DNA of 64,000 bases, from positions 248,001 through 312,000 of the forward strand of contig JAHQRK010000016.1 of assembly GCA_019828595.1 (NCBI GenBank), written 5' to 3'. Made by a program: the position numbers and the translations under genes. The stretch comes from Aphanomyces cochlioides (taxonomy: Eukaryota; Oomycota; Saprolegniomycetes; Saprolegniales; Verrucalvaceae). Below the pieces are notes generated by a model. It searched no databases and had not been told where the DNA came from. It worked only from the letters and a program-made list of their open reading frames with translations. Shown here in pieces: positions 56,384 through 64,000 of this stretch. Position 1 is the stretch's first letter. Every line of letters begins with the position of its first letter.

Positions 56384-57153
56384 TACAACCAGCTGCGAGC
56401 TGACGAACGATCCACTTGGAAGGCCGTGCGTGCGAGCTTCGTCCGCGAGTACATCCTCAGTCCGGTGCCCAAGCAGGAGGTCTACTACACGATGCGTCAG
56501 AAGGAGAATGAAACCATCCGCGAGTACCTCTTCCGCTTCAACGCGGCTGCCACGAAGATCGGTCTCAAGTACGATACCAATCGGAAGCACTTTGTCGACC
56601 ACTTACGGTGCTTTTGCAACTCGCTGGCGGATCCGAGCCAAGCCAAGTGGATCTCCTCGATGCGCTTCACCTCGATGGACGACTTAAAGGAGTACTTGAA
56701 TGGCCAGCGCCACATTGAAGCATTGCGAGAGCATCGCAGCCAACGAGGAACGGCCCAACTGAGCGGCAACCAGCGACAAGAACGTGCAAAGGTTCCGCGT
56801 GTCAACCACTTGGACGCTGTGACCCCAACGGACATGGCCAAGCTGGCGGCGGCAGCGACCGACTCTGTGCGTGCTGAGATCTTCGCTCTTGGGCTCAACA
56901 ATCATGAGGCGCGTCGCGAGGTCTGTCGTGACTATGGCAAGACGCACTTCAAGTTGGATGGCTTGTGCTGGTCGACGGTTTTCTGCACTCTGTGCCAACG
57001 CATGGGGCACCCGGAGATCAACTGCTTCAAGGCTTGTCAACTCTGCGCGGCACCGCACCAAAAAGCCGATCCGTGCCCGACTCGCCAACAAGCTGCCGAG
57101 CTGAAGGAGTTCCTGCGAGGGCTGGACATCCCCGACATGCCCAGCTTGGATTG

Positions 57154-57202
57154 TTTAAACTTGTAAGTCCGTGGGGATCGCGATACCCCAGCCGCGACGG
57201 AC
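57154..57202 (+). promoter_or_regulatory. -1 programmed frameshift module, gypsy element 2
   Basis: Heptamer T TTA AAC (57154-57160) in the gag frame, spacer TTGTAA (57161-57166) including the gag stop, then outer stem GTCCGT (57167-57172)/ACGGAC (57197-57202) and inner stem GGGG (57173-57176)/CCCC (57186-57189). A -1 slip gives TTT AAA CTT GTA AGT and enters the protease frame (FKLVSPWGSRYPSRD). The heptamer is a classic simultaneous-slippage sequence. Confidence 0.8.
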
Positions 57203-59150
57203 GTCGGACATCGCACACTGACTCAAAAAACCAAGAAAAACTGAAAAATGACGAAAACCCAAAAACATTGAAAAACCAAGAAAAATCCATAAAAATAGCC
57301 CCCACCAGAACCTTACTGACGGAGTTCGAAGAGCTTTTTGAGGTGGTTCGTGGATGGAAGAGGAAGCAACAAGAGCGAGCGGTTACGGCAAGCGTTGAAG
57401 AAGCAACTAAGAATGAAGACAGAATCAATAGTCGACGCGACGCCAATGCCGCCAATCATGTTGGCTTCCTGAAAGTTCCCCCAGTAACCAAGAATACATC
57501 CAACCTTCCCGACAGACCTTTTGTTTTCTACTCGGCTGCCGACTGCGTGGCGCTGTCAGACGAGTACGGGCTCAAGGAAGGCGAACACTTTGGTCACTGG
57601 CAAGATACAACGTTCATCGAGAACGACATGACCCGCCAAGCATTCCTAAATGCGCAAATAATGGACCAAGCAGTGGTGGTCCTGGCAGATACTGGCGCCA
57701 ACATGAGCATCATCCATCCCATGGTCGTCAAGAAGCTCGGCCTGAAAGTGGACACAACGAAGACGACTGATATAGCTGGCCTTGGAGGAGCCGCCGTTGT
57801 AAACACTCAAGGCATCGTATACATCAAGTTGACCATTGGTCGCGGACTAGTTTACGTTTTCCCGATCGCTGTCTGCGACTTTGGGGACACTGGCTTCGAC
57901 GCCATCCTTGGGATGGATTTCCTGTTCCGCGCTGGTGTCAGGGTGGATGCGAGTCTTCGCGAACTGAACCTACCTGAAGGCGAGTACGTCGAACTGCACG
58001 ACCAGCCGGTCCGCTACAGTCGTGGCTACATGAATTACGTGCGCCTGAACCGCGATGCGAGCATCCCGTCCGGTGGACCAATCGTTGTGCCTTTACCCAA
58101 GCTGCGCGAAGGGATGCCAGAGACACTGGAATACTGGGTCCATCGCGATGTGCGCTGGATCACCACTGCGTTAGACGCCGACGACAAACCAGCAGCCTAC
58201 AAGGTCACAAACGTCAGCGAACGCAACGTGTTTCTGTCTGCCAACACTGTTGTCGGAGCAATCTCAGCTCAAGGCGAGCGACCGCTTAGCCGGCCGATGG
58301 TGCGCACGAGCAGTTTGAGATATCAAGCATGGAAAGCGGAAGCGTGGGAAGGGAGTTACCCCGATGACCACCGAGCGAGACTGGATGAAGCTGCGGCCGA
58401 GTTAGCTGACGATAACAGCTGGAAGGAGCCGCGACCTCCATCGCCCAAACACTTGCTCACGGCTGACGGGAAACTGCGTACAACCTGCGAAAGCGACGGT
58501 GACTACGGCCTGGATGACGAACGGCCCCCTATTGCGCAGTCGGTGGACGACCATGAAGCGCCGCTGGATCCGGTGGAAGCCGCCGAGCCAAGGATGCGTG
58601 CTGTCTTCTGCTACCATGCCTGCCACTTTAGGGACACGCTGCCTCCGCCATCAATCTTCCTGATGGACACGATGCCCGACAACTTGGATCAACGACGGAT
58701 GGCTAAAGAAGTAATGCTGCGCGAAGGAATTGATTTGTCAACTGAAGAATTGGAGCAGCAGCTAGCCATAATCCCTGAAGTGCCGCGCGAAGTAGAGCCG
58801 TTCGACCCCGATCAACTGGACGTCGGCGAGGATGAATTGAGCGATGAAGAAAGAGAGAAAATGAGAGTCGTCCTCCGCAAGTACCGAAAGTTCTTTATCA
58901 AGTCGGGCAACGGCCTGCCGCCGCCTGCCAAGGGAGCCGTCTGCGACATCGACGTCGGTGAGGCAAAGCCGCTGGCTGAACGAGCAAGGCGCATCCGCCC
59001 GGAGCTACTGAAGAAACTGTTTGACCTCCTGCGAGGATTGTTGGACTTTGGGCTGATCACCTTTTCGAATTCGCCTTGGGCCTCCCCGATCGTGCTGGTC
59101 CTCAAGAAAGGTGGCAAAGATATCCGCCTTTGTATCGACTACCGGGGTAT
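57154..59150 (+). pseudogene. pol: pol part 1 of gypsy element 2: retropepsin and start of RT
   Basis: After the slip site there is a Lys/Asn-rich linker (QEKLKNDENPKTLKNQEKSI). The retropepsin has VVLADTGANMSIIHPMVVKK and GFDAILGMDFLFRAGVRVD. A long spacer follows, then RT fingers: SGNGLPPPAKGAVCDIDVGE, FSNSPWASPIVLVLKKGGKD, IRLCIDYRGI. The frame is lost near 59151 by one missing base; the ORF ends at 59205 in unrelated codons. Confidence 0.85.
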
Positions 59151-61196
59151 CACGAGCTCCAAGAACTCATGCGGTCACCGATGCCGACACTGGACGGAAT
59201 GCTAGCCAATTTCCACGCGATGCAGTGGTTCTTATCACTCGACAACGCATCCGGGTTTTGGGTCGTGCGTGCAACCAAGCGGGCGCGCAAGGTCAGTGCC
59301 TTCATTTGCGCGTTGGGCCACTTCGAATGGACGCGAATGGCGCAAGGACTCAAGAATGCGCCGATGATATACCAGCGGATGATTACGAACGCGTTGTTTG
59401 GCTTTGTGGATATGCCACCAGGGGTGGCCGACGATGATGCTGATGGCGAGCCGGTGGATATGTTCGCCTTGGGATTTAAATGCGACTTATCGCAGCTTCC
59501 ACCGCCGGCCAACCGCACATCGTTCGCCGACGACATAAGCGATGGTGCTGATTCGTGGGATGACATCATAGAGCTGCGTATCCTCGCGCGCTTGACCTAT
59601 TTCGGCGTGAGCATCTCTGCCCTGAAGAGCAAGTTCGGAAAATTTGCGACTGATTTCCTTGGCCATGTTGTGTCCCGCAGAGGATTGGAGGCAAGGCCAC
59701 GGAGTCTCGATACGGTCCTAGCCATGCCATTGCCGAAGTGCCTCTGTGACATGCAATCGTTCCTGGGCTCGCTGAATTTTTATAGCCGATTTATCGAGAA
59801 CTACTCGATTTTGGCGAGCTGTCTGTACGAGATCTCGGACGAAGAACTACGCCTAGGCTTGGTGTCGCCCGCTGCCGTTCGTGCGTTCGCTGACCTGAAA
59901 GCCGCCTACTCGTCGACACCGCTCTTGCGTCATGCCGATCCTAGCCGAGAGTTCCACATCCTGTTGTACACGACAACTTGGGCGATTTCGGCGACAGTTT
60001 GTCAGGACTATGATGGAGTGCTGCATCCCGTGAGGTTCTGTGGTAGGACTCTGAAAGGCGGCGAGCCGCGTTATGAGGAATGGGCAAAGGAGGCTCTCGC
60101 TCTGCTGCGCGCCGTCAAGGTCTGCTACTACGTGTTGCGCAACATGCAGCTGGTGGTCTACAGTAGGCATGGTCTCCTGAAGTGGATCCTCGCTGACAAG
60201 CATGGCAAGGCCGATCATCTGCCGTGGGCTGCAATCCTGTCACCGTGGACGATTCGCGTGGAACAAGTGGTCGAGTTGGACGAACGATGGGCCCTGCCGA
60301 TTCGCTTGATGGACATCCTGCACCCCCCAGATGCGCTGACACTGGCTAATATGGACGTGTACAGGCCCAACAAAGCCAAGGATGTGCAAGTCTCCCAACG
60401 GCAAGCCGCCCTGCCACGATTCGACCCCGATGAACGGGCTGTGGTGATCGCCTTTGATGGTGCTATTAAAGCAAAGGAGAAATTCGGAAGCTATGGCTTT
60501 GTGATTTGGCAGCTGCCCGGCTGGAGCGTACTGTGGTCAGAAAATGGTGTCCTCGCCGATGCGACGGTTAACCTTGCGGAGTACAGTGGACTGATTGCGG
60601 CTCTGGAGCGTACCTTGAGGCTGAGCCTGGCGAACCCAGTGATATTTGGCGATTCCCGCTTAGTCATCCACCAAGTACTGGGGTGGATGCAGAGCAAGCA
60701 GTCCCACCTGCAGAGTTGCCTCGATCGGGTCCGTGCGCTGAAGGACCAAGCGACTCGGGTGGAATTTCACCATGTGAAGCGGGAATGGAATGGCGCTGCT
60801 GATCTACTGGCTGGACTCGCGCTACAAGACCGCTCTGGAGGGCAAGTGCTGGACGAGTCGGTCCTGGAAGAACTACAGCGACGCAACCTACTGCCAGAGC
60901 TTCTGTATCCCACCGCTGCCACTGCAACCCCGATGATTATGGCGTTCCAAGCAAGGTTGACGGAGAAAATGGCCGCACTGAGACTGGACCGAGTGAGCAA
61001 GGCACAAGACCGAGAAAGAAAATTGGCGAATATTAAGTGCTATTTGCGGGGTGAAGTCAGCTACCTGACTGAGCCAGAGTGTCGCCTATTGCCCAAGTTA
61101 GCCGGTCAGTTCGAAATCGGTGAGCGAGGAGCCCTCTACCGCGTCGAGTGGTCGTCGAAGAGGTCGCCTGAAGAGCGCATGCAAGGAAGCTGGTGA
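59151..61196 (+). pseudogene. pol: pol part 2 of gypsy element 2: RT palm, RNase H, second RNase H
   Basis: RT palm: PMPTLDGMLANFHAMQWFLS, FEWTRMAQGLKNAPMIYQRM, catalytic FADD in TSFADDISDGADSW. Connection: FLGHVVSRRGLEARPRSLDT. First RNase H: TTWAISATVCQDYDGVLHPV. Second RNase H: VVIAFDGAIKAKEKFGSYGF (Asp), ATVNLAEYSGLIAALERTL (Glu), VIFGDSRLVIHQVL (Asp), EWNGAADLLAGLAL (Asp), so all four catalytic acids are present. It ends at a stop at 61196 caused by a frame break near 61190. Confidence 0.88.
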
Positions 61197-62653
61197 TCCC
61201 GCGAGTCCTAGTCAAGGTGGTGCTGGCCCATTGTCACGACGACGCTCAAGGTGGACACGCGAAGTTCCAACGGACGTACGAGCGCGCAAGAGCCCATTTC
61301 TATTAGAGGCTGATGTACGCCGACACGAAGGACTACGTGGCCGACTGCGCCGTTTGCAACACGGCTGGACCACCGCCGAACTTCCGGGCTTTGAGCCCTG
61401 GGAACCTCACCCCGAAAGGGCCGTTAGATGTGGTGTGCATGGATGCCGCAACCGACATGCCGTCGTCGTTCAGAGGGAACACCCAGTTGATCGTCTTCGC
61501 TGAAATGTTTACGGGCTTCATCATGACCAAGGCGACACCGAATCGGATGGCTCACACAGTCGCTCTCGCCTTTGAAGAAGTCGTTTTCCGCCGCTTTGGA
61601 GCCTGCCGTGAACTGCGCCATGACCGCGATCCCTCCTTCATGTCGAACGTGTTCAAGTATTTCTGTGAGATGTTGGGGCAGCGGCAGATGCCGACCTTTG
61701 CATACCGTCCGCAGGCGAATGGCCTTGCCGAGCGATCGATCCAAGTGATGATCCGTGCTGTGAAGCACTATGATCAGGATCCGAAGCAAAGAGATTGGGA
61801 CGACTGGGCTGAGAGACTGGTGTTCGCAATGAACCCGTCCGTGTCGGTCGTGCGCAAGGAGACTCCGTTCTTCCTCATGCACGGGTGGGACCCGCACACC
61901 ACGATCACTGCGAGTCTGCCAATAGTCCGCTGGGACGCCGAGCCAGAAGCTTATCGCTGGCGATTGCAAGTCCACCAGCAGCAAGTGTATTGCCATGCTC
62001 TGAACCGAGACTTAGTGGCTGCCGCCATCGCTAACCTTGCGCGTCGCCACAACGAGCAATTGCCTGAAAACGTGGACGAGCGCATCAAAGTGGGTGATGC
62101 AGTGTGGCTGTACATCGACCAGGTCAAACCCGGCGTGAAAGTCAAGTTAGCTCACCGCTGGCATGGCCCTTTCCGCGTTTTGTCGCGTCCCAACGACTAT
62201 TCAAGCGAATTGGAGTCCCGCGTGCGTCATACAGGGAAGGTCTATCGGTTCCACGCGGTTGTGCACGACTCTCGGTTGAAGCCGCGACGTGTTTACTTAG
62301 AGCGGCCGGTGGAATTGTTGCAATATGTGCCGGAAATTGACTTTGACGAAGAGCTAGCTTTACCCGACGACTCGTTTCTTGGTGGACGACCCGACCGCGA
62401 CGATGTACTGGGCACGCGCCCGCAAGTTGTGGCTGTGCGAAACGTGCGATACACAGAAGGCACGAAGGAGTACGAGGTTGAATTTTACCGGGGTGGACCG
62501 TGGATATGGGAAGCGCTCGTCAATATTCCACCGTCTGAACTGATTTATGAGTTTGGGCGAGTGCGCCTCGGGTTTGATCGGCTTGCGATGATGGTCCAGG
62601 AAGAGCTCCACCCGATCGAAGAGGAGGAGACGAAGGACGACGATCAAGCGTAA
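61197..62653 (+). pseudogene. pol: integrase of gypsy element 2 with one nonsense codon
   Basis: The zinc-binding region AHCHDDAQGGHAKFQRTYER and ADCAVCNTAGPP is split by TAG at 61304-61306, where element 1 has Trp. From 61313 the frame is open for 446 codons. The catalytic triad is D (VVCMDAATDMPSS), D (LRHDRDPSFMSNV) and E (RPQANGLAERSIQVM). The tail has VRNVRYTEGTKEYEVEFYRG and GPWIWEALVNIPPSELIYEF, resembling a chromodomain (EYxVxxxx ... WExxxNIxxxxLIxEF), which in chromoviruses guides integration to heterochromatin. Confidence 0.88.
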
Positions 62654-62998
62654 ATCCAAGCCCAACGGCACTCGAAATGGATCGCGATATCCCGAGATTC
62701 CGGTTCGGAGGCCCCCGACATTGACATTTATCCCGGTTTTGTGACGCTTTATTTGGTTGAGATTACTTTGGTATGGTTGGCTTTGTGATGTGCAGGTGGA
62801 TCGAATGGCCCGATTGTTGGTGATGGAATGGAAATTTATTGATTTTGTGATGGGAACGTGCGTATTATGCATTTAATTACATGTGATTTATGAAGAAAAT
62901 TGGACGAACAAGATGGTGGAGCATTAATCATTACGCTATGCTACAACGAAAAGCTCCACTTCCAGTTCGATGGCCCCAAACTTGGTTGTTGGTTCAGG
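62654..62998. other. no gene recognised; expected 3' LTR position of element 2
   Basis: The sequence after the integrase stop shows no match by eye to the 500 bp before the primer-binding site, so a 3' LTR is not supported. Confidence 0.4.
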
Positions 62999-64000
62999 CT
63001 AGATGATGCGTGGCTTCTTTTTGTTTGGGCCCGTGAACTCCTGCTTGTAAGATTGGTATTCGCAGAGATAGAAGCGCCAAGCTACGATCCCTTTTGGGCG
63101 AGTGGAAAACTCGCGGCGATACAATTTGCCTGGAGGTGGTTGCGGCGCCCACTGACGATGTTGGGAACATTGCTTGATTGGGGCCTTGCAGCGAGCCATA
63201 TGCTTCGTCGTGATCCAGCGACATTGCTCCCCGTGGTGGCCAAGTCTACGTTCCATGCAATCCGCCAGAGGTAGAGCGCTGTGCTGGTCTTCCTTCCCAG
63301 GGTAGAGGTGGTCACACAGCTTCTCGTTCATGGCTTGGCGGTAGCGCTGAGCTTCTGCTGATGTTTTATCCTCGTACACCCAGTACGACTTTGTCGCGGC
63401 TCCCGGGTTCTCCACTATCTCATAGTCGGAGTCATCAGAGTTGTCCACCACGGGTGAGGCGGGGGCCGCAAAGAGATCATCGTCCTGGTCAGCCGACGGT
63501 GTGGCAGCTCCGTCAGAATCGATCGTCACAGACTCCCGAATGGCTTCGCGCATGCGCGCGACAGGTGAACTTGGTGGCGTGTCTATGGGTGGACCGAGGT
63601 CAACACCCGCGCTGGAGAGATCCTGGCCACTGGCAGGCGCGACAACGATACTTGATAAGGTCTCTGATCCCTTCGCCTCCGACAAGGCCTTCAGCTACAC
63701 GAATTGCTTCAACAAGGGCGAGTGGATGTTAGTACCTGAGCCTCCAACGCGTCGATTTGCCGCCCCTGCGCCTCAATGCGGCTTTCTTGTAGTTGAATGA
63801 GATTTGCTTGGGTCCCCACTTGCTCCTCAAGAACGCTGATTTGCTGCGTCGCTTGCGCTGTAGCCAGAATGCTGGCCGCGAGTTGGTGACTGTTCCTGGG
63901 CAGCAAGGAATGGGCGATGGAGATGAACTCTTGGCGTGCCTTCGAATCGTGAATCCATCCTCGAGCGTCACGTCTGATCAGCTGCCGGGAGTGGGCGAGC
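62999..64000 (-). CDS. unidentified protein, coiled coil plus Cys/His-rich C-terminus, partial at window edge
   Basis: Minus-strand gene entering from beyond 64000. Exon A is 64000-63736, a 41-nt GT-AG intron lies at 63735-63695 (phase 0), and exon B is 63694-62999 with stop TAG. Exon A encodes RRDARGWIHDSKARQEFISI, SLLPRNSHQLAASILATAQA, then a heptad-rich coiled coil (EEQVGTQANLIQLQESRIEA) that continues across the intron (ALEAQ to LKALSEAKGSE). Exon B has an acidic Ser/Pro-rich middle and a cluster CMERRLGHHGEQCRWITTKH, ARCKAPIKQCSQHR that could bind zinc. Family not recognised. It might be an accessory protein of a mobile element, since it is antisense to and adjacent to gypsy 2, or a host gene. 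Confidence 0.6.
63695..63735 (-). other. 41-nt intron of the right-edge gene
   Basis: Minus strand begins GTACTAAC and ends TGTAG. It removes an in-frame stop and joins two halves of a coiled coil in phase 0. Confidence 0.6.

Larger units (their letters stand above)
53805..57166 (+). pseudogene. gag: gag of gypsy element 2, split by a transposon
   Basis: Coding parts are 53805-54469 and 56386-57166. They total 1446 bp, so without the insert and one TA copy the frame is continuous (481 codons). The first part opens MVRPVNPATLLSDASADNQT and holds an acidic spacer and the capsid start (FLRSFKENAAASGWTDDEAK). The second has EYILSPVPKQEVYYTMRQKE and FRFNAAATKIGLKYD, and a Cys-rich nucleic-acid-binding tail (CWSTVFCTLCQRMGHPEINC, later CQLCAAPHQKADPC). 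It ends LDCLNL-stop inside the frameshift module. Confidence 0.85.
53763..62653 (+). mobile_element. Ty3/gypsy element 2, dual RNase H, interrupted by a pogo element
   Basis: Complete internal order: primer-binding-like site, gag, -1 frameshift site, protease, RT, RNase H, second RNase H, integrase with chromodomain-like tail. It is more GC-rich and better preserved than element 1 but carries a frameshift in RT (near 59151), one near 61190 and a stop at 61304. A 5' LTR should end at about 53762. No matching 3' LTR was recognised after 62653, so the right end is undefined. The two RNase H domains fit the oomycete/plant type of gypsy element with an additional RNase H. Confidence 0.85.

Noticed and set aside
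59140..59160. Programmed frameshift inside RT of the gypsy elements
   Set aside because: Both elements lose frame near the IDYR motif, but at different bases and by separate single-base deletions, with no shared slippery sequence.

Overview
This is a gene-poor, repeat-rich stretch of a eukaryotic nuclear genome. The gene content points to an oomycete, most like Saprolegniales such as Aphanomyces. The indicators are ankyrin proteins with the oomycete-type repeat (AMDxAAxxGHLxVVxFLH), a WRKY19-like Cys/His zinc protein, a Crypton tyrosine-recombinase element, Ty3/gypsy elements with two RNase H domains, and introns of only 36-51 nt. The species is not established from the sequence.

Layout. 0-5 kb: three short ankyrin-repeat genes, two of them a convergent pair. 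5-13 kb: relics of a second, larger ankyrin family, including two pseudogenes facing tail to tail; one is split by a truncated gypsy element. 13-17 kb: a Crypton gene whose six exons rejoin in frame except for one extra base, then a 931-bp Mutator-like non-autonomous element with an 11-bp target duplication. 17-22 kb: mostly unassigned, plus two zinc-binding-protein genes. 22.2-25.9 kb: six tandem copies of a 611-bp unit whose 3' edge (hairpin, 7 nt, CTAG) resembles a Helitron end. 26-29 kb: a repeat-containing Lys-rich protein gene, a 5'-truncated copy of the satellite unit, and an ankyrin C-terminal relic. 29-36 kb: gypsy element 1 (minus strand). 37-45 kb: the only intact large ankyrin gene, then three broken relatives. 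45.6-47.5 kb: a calpain-family protease gene. 47.5-53 kb: unassigned DNA, a dispersed repeat, and pogo and gypsy fragments. 53.8-62.7 kb: gypsy element 2, with a pogo/Tigger element inserted in its gag. Right edge: an unidentified intron-containing gene that runs out of the window.

Two observations stand out. First, the large ankyrin family ends in two copies of a motif (I-S-x-M ... S-x-E-E-[LI]-R-W-x-x-Y) that closely resembles the core of the GLEBS (Gle2/Rae1-binding) segment of nucleoporin Nup98. The motif is recognisable even in the decayed copies. Second, both gypsy elements join gag to pol through the same -1 frameshift module: heptamer T TTA AAC, a 6-nt spacer that contains the gag stop codon, and a two-part stem whose paired bases differ between the elements yet still pair.

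The window reads as an ankyrin gene nursery eroded by transposons: one intact large gene, seven broken copies, two of these truncated or split by gypsy insertions, and DNA transposons nested in the retroelements.
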